Shown here: positions 9,443 to 17,882 of the stretch, piece after piece | How the letters are laid out: each line of letters opens with the position of its first letter | How positions within the stretch are numbered: position 1 is the stretch's first letter | Assembly (NCBI GenBank): GCA_029936195.1 | Contig: JAPYUH010000007.1 | Location: 1-49,071 of the forward strand | Source: Alphaproteobacteria bacterium | GTDB lineage: Bacteria; Pseudomonadota; Alphaproteobacteria; GCA-2731375 | Reading direction: 5' to 3' | Length of the DNA stretch: 49,071 nucleotides | Made by a program: the position numbers and the translations under genes | The notes under the pieces: generated by a model | Seen by the model: only the letters and a program-made list of their open reading frames with translations | The model's database searches: none | Told to the model about the DNA's origin: nothing

Positions 9443-11050
9443 CTACATCCGGAAGACGCCGAAATTGGTCGGCTCCACGGGTGCGTTCAGAGTTGCGGAC
9501 AGGGCCAGGCCCAAAACGTTGCGGGTCTCCGCCGGGTCGATCAAGCCATCATCCCAGCCCCGTGCCGTGGCAAAATAGGGCGAGCTCTGTTCGGTAAATT
9601 GATCGATGATCGGCTGCTTGAACTCCGCCTCCGCCGCCTCCGACCATTCCTCTCCCTGCCGCTCCAGCCCGGCGCGCTTCACCGTGGCCAGAACGCCCGC
9701 CGCCTGGTCCGGGCCCATCAGGGCCAGGGAGGCCGAGGGCCACATCCACAGAAAGCGCGGGCTGTAGGCCCGGCCGCACATACCGTAATTGCCGGCGCCG
9801 TAGGAGCCGCCAATGACCACGGTAAACTTCGGCACCTTGGTGGTCGAGACCGCCGTCACAAGCTTGGCGCCATCCTTGGCGATGCCGCCCGCCTCGTACT
9901 TCTGGCCCACCATGAAGCCGGAGATGTTTTGCAAAAACACCAAGGGAATATTGCGCTGGCTGCACAATTCGATGAAATGGGTGCCTTTCAGCGCCGATTC
10001 CGAAAACAGAATGCCGTTGTTGGCGACAATGCCCACGGGATAGCCCCAGATATGGGCGAAGCCACAAACCAGCGTGCCGCCATACAGCTTTTTGAACTCG
10101 TCAAATTCGCTGCCGTCCACCATGCGGGCAATGACTTCGTGGACGTCATAGGGTTGCCGCACATCTTGGGGCAGAACGCCGTATAACTCGGCCGGGTCAT
10201 AGGCGGGCGGGCGTGGGGTTTGGATATCCCAGGTGCAATGTTTGACCCGGTTCAGGTTGGACACGATCTGCCGGGCAATGGCCAGGGCGTGGCGGTCATC
10301 CATGGCATAGTGGTCCGTGACGCCCGAGGTGCGTGAATGCAGATCCGCCCCGCCCAGATCCTCGGCGGAGACTTCCTCCCCCGTCGCCGCCTTGACCAGG
10401 GGCGGGCCGCCCAGGAAGATCGTGCCCTGCCCGCGCACGATGATGCTTTCATCCGACATGGCGGGGACATAGGCGCCGCCCGCGGTGCACGACCCCATGA
10501 CCACGGCGATTTGCGGAATGCCCTTGGCCGACATATTGGCCTGATTGTAGAAAATCCGTCCAAAATGATCCCGGTCGGGAAAAACATCCGGCCATTCGGG
10601 CAGATTGGCGCCGCCCGAATCCACCAGATAGATGCAGGGCAGATGGTTCTGCTCGGCCACTTCCTGGGCCCGGACGTGTTTCTTGACAGTCATGGGATAG
10701 TAGGTCCCGCCCTTGACCGTGGCGTCATTGGCGATGATCAGACACTCCCGGCCCGAAACCCGGCCAATGCCGGTGATCACCCCGGCGGAGGGAATATCTT
10801 CGTCATACAGCTCCCAGGCGGCCAGCTGCTGCAATTCCAGAAACGGCGCGCCGGGATCCAGCAAGGAACGGATGCGCTCCCGGGGCAGCAATTTGCCCCG
10901 GTCTATGTGGCGCTGGCGCGAACGTTCGCCGCCGCCCTGTTTGACATGAGAGACAGCGGCGCGCAGGGCCGTCAGCTTTTCTTCCATGTGGGCCGCGTTG
11001 GCCTGAAATTCCGGGGATCGGGTTTGGATCTTGGAGGTGATCATCGTCAT
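9443..11050 (-). CDS. mccB: Methylcrotonyl-CoA carboxylase beta (carboxyltransferase) subunit
   Basis: A 535-residue carboxyltransferase of full length. Segments such as [54 protein letters not shown] and the closing QISGFMVG-type segment [20 protein letters not shown] are typical of MccB rather than PccB. The [20 protein letters not shown] block is the acyl-CoA site. Alternative in-frame starts exist (MTMITSKIQ), but the order is clear. It is upstream of mccA in the same leftward operon. Confidence 0.95.
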   Translation of the reverse strand: MTMITSKIQTRSPEFQANAAHMEEKLTALRAAVSHVKQGGGERSRQRHIDRGKLLPRERIRSLLDPGAPFLELQQLAAWELYDEDIPSAGVITGIGRVSGRECLIIANDATVKGGTYYPMTVKKHVRAQEVAEQNHLPCIYLVDSGGANLPEWPDVFPDRDHFGRIFYNQANMSAKGIPQIAVVMGSCTAGGAYVPAMSDESIIVRGQGTIFLGGPPLVKAATGEEVSAEDLGGADLHSRTSGVTDHYAMDDRHALAIARQIVSNLNRVKHCTWDIQTPRPPAYDPAELYGVLPQDVRQPYDVHEVIARMVDGSEFDEFKKLYGGTLVCGFAHIWGYPVGIVANNGILFSESALKGTHFIELCSQRNIPLVFLQNISGFMVGQKYEAGGIAKDGAKLVTAVSTTKVPKFTVVIGGSYGAGNYGMCGRAYSPRFLWMWPSASLALMGPDQAAGVLATVKRAGLERQGEEWSEAAEAEFKQPIIDQFTEQSSPYFATARGWDDGLIDPAETRNVLGLALSATLNAPVEPTNFGVFRM

Positions 11051-11090
11051 ATTCGGGGGACCTCAACTGCATTACCGCCAGCAACATAAT

Positions 11091-11804
11091 TCATCCATCG
11101 ACCATTCGCCAGACACTGGCGTTGCGTAAATCGCTATCTTCCAGGGCGGTGGTCGTCGGCACCGCGTATGTCGTCAGTTTCTCCAAACCCGCGCGCGGCA
11201 GATAGGTTCGCTGGGGATCGCCAATGAGGATTTCCCCGCCCCGGCGGTGCAATCCCCGCAGCCATGCCTCGAGATGTTCGGCCAAGGGCTGTTCGAAAAA
11301 CAAATCGCCCACCATGACCACATCCCAATTACCCGTTTGGCCAATCAGATCATCCGATGTTACCGACAGCCCGACGCCGTTCAACGCCGCATTCATCTCC
11401 GTCGCGGCAATAGCGAACGGGTCCGTGTCGGCGGCCACCACCTCCGCCCCGGCCATGGCGGCGGCAATCGCCTCCAGCCCGCTGCCCGCCCCCATATCGA
11501 GAAGCTTGCGCCCCGCCACGGTCGAGGGATGATCAAGTATATATCGGGCCAGGGCCTGCCCGCCGGCCCAGGCAAAGGCCCAAAAAGGCAAGGGCACGCC
11601 GGCGGCTTCCCGCTGTTCGTCGTTCATCCGCCAAATCGCCATGTTTTCGGAGGCCAGACGCAGGCGGATTTCGGGCACCAACTTGGTGCTTTGAATTTCC
11701 GTGTTGGCGGCGATAAATGCCGCCCGGTCATTGTTCTCGCTAGCATCTTTCACGACAGTATTGTTCACGCCGGCAGTGTTCACGCCAGCGCCGGGGCGAT
11801 GCAT
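11091..11804 (-). CDS. METTL20-like class I SAM methyltransferase (ETF-beta lysine methyltransferase family)
   Basis: 237 residues with a seven-strand SAM fold: motif I LDMGAGSGLE near residues 102-111, then VVAADTDPFAI, and the post-IV region VVMVGDLFFEQP followed by GDPQRTYLP. The PFWAFAWAGGQALARYI segment before motif I and the G-D-P-Q-R segment match the METTL20/PrmA-like group, whose members methylate lysines of the electron-transfer flavoprotein beta subunit. Its 5' end overlaps the amidase gene by 25 bases, suggesting coupled translation. GGAGGG sits almost against the ATG at 11804, so a GTG a few codons later is possible. Target assignment is inference. Confidence 0.75.
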   Translation of the reverse strand: MHRPGAGVNTAGVNNTVVKDASENNDRAAFIAANTEIQSTKLVPEIRLRLASENMAIWRMNDEQREAAGVPLPFWAFAWAGGQALARYILDHPSTVAGRKLLDMGAGSGLEAIAAAMAGAEVVAADTDPFAIAATEMNAALNGVGLSVTSDDLIGQTGNWDVVMVGDLFFEQPLAEHLEAWLRGLHRRGGEILIGDPQRTYLPRAGLEKLTTYAVPTTTALEDSDLRNASVWRMVDG

Positions 11805-13141
11805 CCCTCCACCGCCGATCCGATTTGCAACAACCGCTGGTCCGCCATGGCTTCACCCATCAGCATGAAACCAACCGGCGCTTGCCCCGGATCATGGCAG
11901 GGCACGGTCAATGAGCAGCGGTCCAAGAAGTTCGAAAGAATGGTATTGCGCAGATACTGGCGGTTCCGGTCGGCCCAAACCTCGGCATCCGCCACCTCGT
12001 CGATGGGGCAGGCCACAATGGGGGTGGTGGGCATGATGACCGCATCGAAGGGGGCGGAGCGTTGCTGGGCCGTGGCGATCATCTCGGCCCGGATATCGAT
12101 CAAGTCGAGATACTCCGCCGCCGTCCAGGTTTGCCCCAAACGAATGCGCGCGGCGACGTTCTGGTCGAACTGATTGCCCGCCTTGTCCAATATCTCTCGA
12201 TGCAGGGCATAGGCCTCGGCCGTGGAAAACCCGCCGATACGGTTGATCACAGGGATGCGGGCCAGTTCGGGGAAATCAATATGACTGATCTGGACGCCCG
12301 CCGCCGACAGCTTGCCAAGGGATCTCTCAAAACCGGCGGCAACAGCCTTATCGAGATCGTCAAGCACCAGGTGCTTGGGCACCGCAAAGCGCAAGCCTTG
12401 CAAGCTTATCGGGGATAATTTACCTGGGATCTCGCCGGCGAAAATGGCATCGACCAGGGCACAGCATTGAATGGTGGGCGCCAGGGGGCCGACCGAATCC
12501 AGGGTTCGTGAGAGGGGAAAGATGCCCGCCGTGGGCACCCGGCGCGCCGTGGGCTTGAAACCGGCCATGCCGCACAGGGCGGCGGGAATTCGGACTGAGC
12601 CGGCGGTATCCGTACCCAGTGCGGCCGCCGCCATGCCGTCGCTGACCGATACCGCGCCGCCGGAGGTGGAGCCGCCGGGCACCCTGCCGCCAATCTCGTT
12701 ATTGTCTCTATCCCAGGGATTTTTCGGCGTGCCGTGATGGTCATTGGTGCCAAGGCCACCCATGGCGAATTCCACCATATTGGTGCGGCCCATGATAATC
12801 GCCCCGGCGGCCCGCAGACGCGCCACGACGGGTGCGTCTTGAATAGCCGGCGCCGCATCCCGGCGCACGATGGAACCGGCATGGGTGACCTCTCCCGCCA
12901 CATCGCACAGATCCTTGATGGAAACCGGAATGCCGGCCAGGGGGGACGGCACGACACCGTTGGCCCGCGCCGCGTCCGACGCCCTGGCGCTATCCAAGGC
13001 CGCTTCATGATAGACCTTGAAGAAAGCTCTCGCCCCCTCCCCCGCCGGGTCATCGATGCAGGCCAAGGCCGCCTCGGTCAATGCCAGACTGGTGGTCCGC
13101 GCGGAGGCCAGGTCGGCCGCCAATACCGCCAAAGGTTTCAT
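11780..13141 (-). CDS. Amidase signature family hydrolase
   Basis: 453 residues of the GatA/amidase family, which cleaves amide bonds. The Ser-cisSer-Lys triad is visible: Lys76 in GIPVSIKDLCDV, Ser158 in PGGSTSGGAV and Ser182 in DTAGSVRIPA. The C-terminus has LTVPCHDPGQAPVGFMLMG, typical of free amidases. No GatB or GatC is adjacent, so it is not the tRNA amidotransferase. It lies between a CaiB transferase (11 bases upstream) and the methyltransferase (overlapping), one leftward operon. The natural amide is not predictable. Confidence 0.9.
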   Translation of the reverse strand: MKPLAVLAADLASARTTSLALTEAALACIDDPAGEGARAFFKVYHEAALDSARASDAARANGVVPSPLAGIPVSIKDLCDVAGEVTHAGSIVRRDAAPAIQDAPVVARLRAAGAIIMGRTNMVEFAMGGLGTNDHHGTPKNPWDRDNNEIGGRVPGGSTSGGAVSVSDGMAAAALGTDTAGSVRIPAALCGMAGFKPTARRVPTAGIFPLSRTLDSVGPLAPTIQCCALVDAIFAGEIPGKLSPISLQGLRFAVPKHLVLDDLDKAVAAGFERSLGKLSAAGVQISHIDFPELARIPVINRIGGFSTAEAYALHREILDKAGNQFDQNVAARIRLGQTWTAAEYLDLIDIRAEMIATAQQRSAPFDAVIMPTTPIVACPIDEVADAEVWADRNRQYLRNTILSNFLDRCSLTVPCHDPGQAPVGFMLMGEAMADQRLLQIGSAVEGCIAPALA

Positions 13142-13152
13142 GTTCCCCTCCC

Positions 13153-14358
13153 TCAGATGGCGCCGCTATCGCGGAGGCCGGAAATTTCCTCCGGCGCATA
13201 GCCCAGGGCGCCGAGAATTTCATCCGTATGCTCGCCCAATTCCGGCGTCGCCATGCGGATCGCCGACGGTGTCCGGCTCAAATCCACCGCCTGACCAATC
13301 ACCCGTTGTGGTCCCAGCACGGCGTTTTCCACCCCCTGGGCAATGCCCAGGTGCTGGACCTGGGGATCGGCAAAAACCTGATCAATGGTGTAGATGGGGC
13401 CGCTGGGCACGCCGGCTTCGTTCAGGATGGCAACCCATTCGTCGCTGGATTTAGTAACCGTGACCGCCTCAATCCGGGCATTGATCACATCGCGATTGTC
13501 GGAACGGGCCTGAGGAGTGGCAAAACGGGGATCGGTGCCCAACGCCGGGTCTCCCAACACCGCAACCAACCGGGCATATATGGCCGCGCCCGAGGCGGCG
13601 ATGTTGATATGCCCATCGGAGGTCTTGAAAACCCCGGTGGGGATCGAGGTGGGGTGATTGTTGCCGGCCTGTTGCGGCACGTCCTCGGCCAGCAGCCAGC
13701 GTGCGGCCTGAAAATCCAGCATGGCGATCTGGGCCTGCAGCAAGGAAGATTGCACCCATTGGCCCTGGCCCGAGACCTCCCGCTCCAGCAAGGCGATCAG
13801 GATGCCCTGAGCGCAGAAAATGCCCGCCGTCAGATCGGCAACGGGTATGCCCACCCGCATGGGCCCTTCCCCCGGCACGCCGGTGATGGACATCAGGCCG
13901 CCCATGCCCTGGGCAATCTGATCGAAACCGGGCCGGCCCACGTAGGGGCCGTCCTGGCCAAAACCCGAGATGGAGGCATAGACCAGGCCGGGGTTGATTT
14001 CTTTAAGGCTGTCGTAATCGATGCCCAGGCGGTGTTTTACGTCGGGGCGGTAGTTCTCCACCACCACATCGATTTCCGCCACCAGCCGGCGGAACACCGC
14101 CATGCCGTCCGCCGATTTCAAATTCAGGGTCATGCCCCGCTTGTTGCGGTGAATATTCTGGAAATCCGGGCCATGGCGGGGGCCGCCCATGCCTTCGCCT
14201 TCGTCGGGTTTTGGCGGTGCTTCCAACTTGATCACATCGGCGCCCCAATCGGCCAATTGCCGCACGGCCGTGGGCCCGGCCCGCACCCGGGTCAGATCCA
14301 ACACCCGAAAGCGCGACAGGGGCCCATTGGCGGTCAACTCGGTCATGTACTTTTCCAT
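13153..14358 (-). CDS. CaiB/BaiF (family III) CoA-transferase
   Basis: 401 residues. The family moves CoA between carboxylic acids. The N-terminal Rossmann segment FRVLDLTRVRAGPTAVRQLA, the RNKRGMTLNLK motif and the catalytic aspartate Asp146 in GRPGFDQIAQGMGGLM are clear. The second ATG (14346) has GGAA 7 bases before it and may be the real start. The 47-bp gap to the divergent DMT gene holds AATAC-GAA-GTATT (14361-14373), a possible operator. It is paralogous to the transferase at 27.2-28.4 kb. The substrate pair is unknown. Confidence 0.92.
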   Translation of the reverse strand: MEKYMTELTANGPLSRFRVLDLTRVRAGPTAVRQLADWGADVIKLEAPPKPDEGEGMGGPRHGPDFQNIHRNKRGMTLNLKSADGMAVFRRLVAEIDVVVENYRPDVKHRLGIDYDSLKEINPGLVYASISGFGQDGPYVGRPGFDQIAQGMGGLMSITGVPGEGPMRVGIPVADLTAGIFCAQGILIALLEREVSGQGQWVQSSLLQAQIAMLDFQAARWLLAEDVPQQAGNNHPTSIPTGVFKTSDGHINIAASGAAIYARLVAVLGDPALGTDPRFATPQARSDNRDVINARIEAVTVTKSSDEWVAILNEAGVPSGPIYTIDQVFADPQVQHLGIAQGVENAVLGPQRVIGQAVDLSRTPSAIRMATPELGEHTDEILGALGYAPEEISGLRDSGAI

Positions 14359-14405
14359 TCAATACGAAGTATTTCAGATTTACGACACTAAGCTATGATG
14401 GCGCC

Positions 14406-15359
14406 GTGCAAGAACAAAAAAAGACCCATATCGGTATTCTGTTGCTGCTGGCTTCCATCGGCTTCATCACCGTCATCGACACCGGCGCCAAGTATATGAC
14501 CACCGACCTGCCGGCGTTGCAGCTGGTGTGGGGATATTTCTTCGGCATCTTTGCCTCCCTGTGCCTGCTGGCCCTGGGCAAACTGGCTCTAGGCAGATTG
14601 GCTCTAGGCAGTGGCCGGCGCCTCTGCCGCCAGTTGTCGACACGGCGGCCGCTGTTGCACCTGGGCCGGGTGGGTTTGCTGGTAGCCTCCATCTCGCTGT
14701 TATTTCTGGCGCTGACCCATATGTCCCTGGCGGATGCCACGGCCATCAGCTTCACCTCGCCCCTGTTCATCACCTTGCTGGCAATCCCCATTCTCGGCGA
14801 AAAGGTCGGCAAGGCCCGCTGGCTGGCGGTGCTAGGTGGATTGTGCGGCGTCCTGGTGGTGGTACGCCCGGGCAGCGGACTGGCCAGTTGGGTCTCCTTG
14901 TTACCGCTGTTGGGCGCGGTGGCCTTCGCCGCCTTCCAGATCGTCACGCGGCTGCTGGCAAGGACCGAGACGACCTATGCCACTCTGTTCTACACTGGCC
15001 TGTTCGGCCTGATCTGGAGCAGCCTGGCATTACCCTTTGTCTGGGTCACGCCCCAGCCGTGGCACTGGCTGGCCTTCCTGGTACAAGGCGCCTTGGGCGT
15101 CGGCGCTCATTTGTGCCTGATCAAGGCCTTTAAACTGGCGGAAGCCTCCCTGTTGGCGCCATTCAATTATTCCAAGATTATCTGGGCCGCGGCGGCGGGG
15201 TATCTGGTGTTTGGCAATATCCCCACGCTCAATACCCTGGCCGGCGCCGCCATCATTGCGCTGGCCGGCCTGTTCGTCATGCTGCACGAGAGGCGCAGCG
15301 GTCCCGCGCCTACCAAACCGCGCCACCACCCCAGGAATGGGACGGGGTCTTTGTCATGA
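14406..15359 (+). CDS. EamA/DMT superfamily transporter
   Basis: 317 residues with about ten hydrophobic segments in two EamA halves. ALTHMSLADATAISFTSPLF is the typical first-repeat signature and KAFKLAEASLLAPFNYSKII the second. These proteins export or exchange small metabolites. The only in-frame start near the family N-terminus is GTG at 14406, without a clear ribosome site. A 15-base unit is repeated in tandem at 14582-14611, giving an L-A-L-G-R / L-A-L-G-S duplication in a cytosolic loop. It is divergent from the CaiB operon. Confidence 0.88.
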   Translation: MQEQKKTHIGILLLLASIGFITVIDTGAKYMTTDLPALQLVWGYFFGIFASLCLLALGKLALGRLALGSGRRLCRQLSTRRPLLHLGRVGLLVASISLLFLALTHMSLADATAISFTSPLFITLLAIPILGEKVGKARWLAVLGGLCGVLVVVRPGSGLASWVSLLPLLGAVAFAAFQIVTRLLARTETTYATLFYTGLFGLIWSSLALPFVWVTPQPWHWLAFLVQGALGVGAHLCLIKAFKLAEASLLAPFNYSKIIWAAAAGYLVFGNIPTLNTLAGAAIIALAGLFVMLHERRSGPAPTKPRHHPRNGTGSLS

Positions 15360-15423
15360 GTGGAAAATAATGTCAGCCTGCGCTGATAGATGCCCATAAG
15401 GGTCGTTCAAAAAGGAGTGTCCC

Positions 15424-16281
15424 ATGCCCGCCCATGCCGCCGCCGCCGGTTCGGAACTGGACGTTAACAATGTCGCCATGACGGCGCGCAAGGCCCTGGC
15501 CTATGCGGCCGGGATCATGGATTCCTCAACCCGCGTATTCGACGATGACCGGCCGGGCGGTATCTTCGCGCCGCCCCAGTTCTGCGTCTCCCTGGAATGG
15601 CCCATCGTCAACGGCAAGTTGTCCCGCGACGTGGTCGGAATGACGGACATGGAAAAACTGCGGAATGTCCATGCTAGCCAAGATTCAATTTTCCATTGCC
15701 CCATCCGCCCCGGCATGAACCTGACCACCACGGGTACAATCGCCGCCATCCGCCGCACCCGCGCCGGCGCCTTGACGCTGACCAAGCTGACCACCCTGGA
15801 CGCCGACAGCGGCGAAGCGGTGGTGACGTCATGGTCCAGCGGTATCGCGCGCAATGTCGAGGTGGTGGGCGAGGATGTGAGCCTGGAAAGGCCACCCGCG
15901 TTGCCGGAGGCGATGGGCGAGGCCGGTGAGATGGTGGAGATCTTCGTGCCCCGGGAAATGCCCCACACCTATACGGAATGCGCCGACATCTGGAACCCCA
16001 TCCATACCGAACGGGAGGTCGCCATCGCGTCCGGATTGCCGGACATCATCCTGCATGGCACCGCCACCTGGGCCCTGGCCGGGCGGGAAGTGATCCGCGC
16101 CTGTTGCGGCGGCGATCCGGCAGGTTTGAAACGGCTGTACGGCCGCTTCACGGCCATGGTCATACCGGGCACCTCAATTCGGGTCGAGTTACAGCAACCG
16201 CGCGACAATGTGGTGGGCTTCACGGTTTACAATGGTCAGGGCCAGGCCGTGGTTTCAAACGGCATTGCACTGGTGGCCTAA
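15424..16281 (+). CDS. MaoC-like double-hotdog acyl-CoA dehydratase
   Basis: 285 residues with two hotdog domains: an N-terminal FAS1-type dehydratase half and a C-terminal MaoC half. The hydratase motif is DIWNPIHTE with Asp188 and His194, followed by GLPDIILHGT. The spacing between Asp and His is one residue longer than in (R)-hydratases, where the pattern is D-F-N-P-L-H. The probable reaction is reversible hydration of a 2-enoyl-CoA. AAAAGGAG lies 7 bases before the ATG. It is convergent with the membrane-anchor gene. Which pathway it serves is not shown by its neighbours. Confidence 0.82.
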   Translation: MPAHAAAAGSELDVNNVAMTARKALAYAAGIMDSSTRVFDDDRPGGIFAPPQFCVSLEWPIVNGKLSRDVVGMTDMEKLRNVHASQDSIFHCPIRPGMNLTTTGTIAAIRRTRAGALTLTKLTTLDADSGEAVVTSWSSGIARNVEVVGEDVSLERPPALPEAMGEAGEMVEIFVPREMPHTYTECADIWNPIHTEREVAIASGLPDIILHGTATWALAGREVIRACCGGDPAGLKRLYGRFTAMVIPGTSIRVELQQPRDNVVGFTVYNGQGQAVVSNGIALVA

Positions 16282-16321
16282 TGCCTTCTAAAATTAATTG
16301 AAATCACCTAGCCGCCACTGA

Positions 16322-17221
16322 TCAATTGTTCCAACCCGGTTTGTCGCCCGGTCCCGCCTGGCCGGTACCGCGCACCGGGGTCAGGGGCAGGGCGAAGCCT
16401 TGATTGAAAGCGGCGCGGGCGATGACCACGAATTTCAACTGCCAGCCGCCGGCGATCGCCGTTAATCCCGCCAAAACCGCCAGCCAGGGGCCGAAGTCGC
16501 CCGTGAACAGGCTCAAGACGACCAAGACAGTCGGCACAATGTGGCCTCCGATATTGATCAAGGGCGTTGCCTCGTGCAAAACCGCCAAGGCCTTGTTGGG
16601 CGCGCCGGTCTGGGTCAGATCGGCCAAATACTTACGCCAGGCCAGCCAGCGGCCCAGCAGCAAAACCACCAATAAAACCTGCATCCAGGCGGGACCGCCG
16701 CCGAAGAATGCGGCGCTGATCAGAAGGAAACCGGCGCCCTCCGCCAATCCGGTCACGATGATGACAGGCATCAGGCTGGGATGGCGCCAGGCCGGAATAC
16801 CCTTGGAGGCGTGCAGAATACGAGCCTGACAAAACAAATAGATGGCGGCCAACACCGCCGCCGCCCAAATCGCGCCCATGGCCAGGGTCGGCATGGCCAA
16901 AAACGGACCGGCGGCAACCACGGCCAGCAGTGTGACCGGCAACAGCAGGGCGGAGACGAACGCCTCGCGGGTCATCCAACTGGTCTGGGGATGAAAGAAC
17001 ACATGCAAGGCGCGCCAGGGGCGGCCGATTTCCAGCCAGACGCAGAACAATCCAATACCCACCAGCACCGCGCCAATCAGACCCATGGGCCAATAGACCG
17101 TGCCCTGGATGCTGGCCAGGGCGGCCAGGATGGCCAGGCCGGTACCGCTGCCCCCGCCGATGAAATTGCCCGCCGCCCGCCAATCCCAATTGGTTTGGAG
17201 CCAAGGCTCGTTTCGGCTCAT
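16322..17221 (-). CDS. DmsC/NrfD-type membrane anchor subunit of molybdopterin oxidoreductase
   Basis: 299 residues with about eight membrane segments. The loop LEIGRPWRALHVFFHPQTSW and the following MTREAF are typical of quinone-reactive DmsC/PsrC-type anchors. It would hold the catalytic and Fe-S subunits on the membrane and pass electrons to or from the quinone pool. It is the last gene of the leftward operon, with its ATG 10 bases past the ferredoxin stop. The resemblance is to the third subunit of phenylacetyl-CoA:acceptor oxidoreductase, inferred from the operon as a whole. Confidence 0.85.
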   Translation of the reverse strand: MSRNEPWLQTNWDWRAAGNFIGGGSGTGLAILAALASIQGTVYWPMGLIGAVLVGIGLFCVWLEIGRPWRALHVFFHPQTSWMTREAFVSALLLPVTLLAVVAAGPFLAMPTLAMGAIWAAAVLAAIYLFCQARILHASKGIPAWRHPSLMPVIIVTGLAEGAGFLLISAAFFGGGPAWMQVLLVVLLLGRWLAWRKYLADLTQTGAPNKALAVLHEATPLINIGGHIVPTVLVVLSLFTGDFGPWLAVLAGLTAIAGGWQLKFVVIARAAFNQGFALPLTPVRGTGQAGPGDKPGWNN

Positions 17222-17231
17222 GATTTGCGGC

Positions 17232-17882
17232 TCATTCGTTTTTGTCCCAGATGTAATAGAAGCCAGGGTCGGTGCCCAATTCTTCGTGCATGCGGAAGGT
17301 CTGGTTCTCGGCCAACAATTTGTTCACGTTGCTGTCCGGGTCATCCTTGTCGCCGAAATGCAGGGCATCGGCGATGCAGGAATTGACGCAGGCGGGCGTT
17401 ACCTCCGGGTCAACACCGGGGGTCTGTCCGGTTTCCGCGGCGTGATCAATGCGGTCCTGGCAGAAATTGCATTTCATGGCCACGGACATGCGCCCCTCGT
17501 CAAAGCGTTGTTCCTCGTTGGCCATGGCCTGTTTGTCATAGGCCAGGTCCCGCTTGTGCACGATATGGCGGGCCTGATAAGGGCAGGCCACGGCGCAGTA
17601 GCCGCAGCCGATGCACAAATCGTAGTCGATGGAGACAATGCCGTCGGGCCTGATCTTGGTTGCCGTGGAGGGGCAGACGCTTTCGCAGGGCGGATCGGCG
17701 CAATGCATGCAGCCCACGGGCACGAAGGTGCGCTGGACCTGGGGATAGGTCCCCGTCTCCATATCCAGCACCTGGCGCCATTGCACACCGGGGGGCGTGG
17801 CGTTGGCATGTTTGCAGGCCGCAGCGCAGGTCTGGCAGCCGACACAGCGGCGCAGATCGGCCACCATTACATAACGGGTCAT
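17232..17882 (-). CDS. Four-cluster [4Fe-4S] ferredoxin subunit (DmsB/PsrB/PadC-like)
   Basis: 216 residues with sixteen cysteines in four groups: 13/16/19/23, 58/61/66/70, 90/93/96/100 and 138/141/165/169. This is the full four-cluster set of the electron-transfer subunits of DMSO/polysulfide reductase-type enzymes. It carries electrons between the Mo subunit and the membrane anchor. The ATG overlaps the end of the catalytic gene by four bases (ATGA), so the two are translationally coupled. All sixteen ligands are intact, so the complex is likely functional. Confidence 0.93.
   Translation of the reverse strand: MTRYVMVADLRRCVGCQTCAAACKHANATPPGVQWRQVLDMETGTYPQVQRTFVPVGCMHCADPPCESVCPSTATKIRPDGIVSIDYDLCIGCGYCAVACPYQARHIVHKRDLAYDKQAMANEEQRFDEGRMSVAMKCNFCQDRIDHAAETGQTPGVDPEVTPACVNSCIADALHFGDKDDPDSNVNKLLAENQTFRMHEELGTDPGFYYIWDKNE

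Noticed and set aside
14582-14611. Tandem 15-base repeat in the DMT transporter as a possible disruption
   Set aside because: It is in frame, adds five residues to a loop and leaves the family motifs intact.
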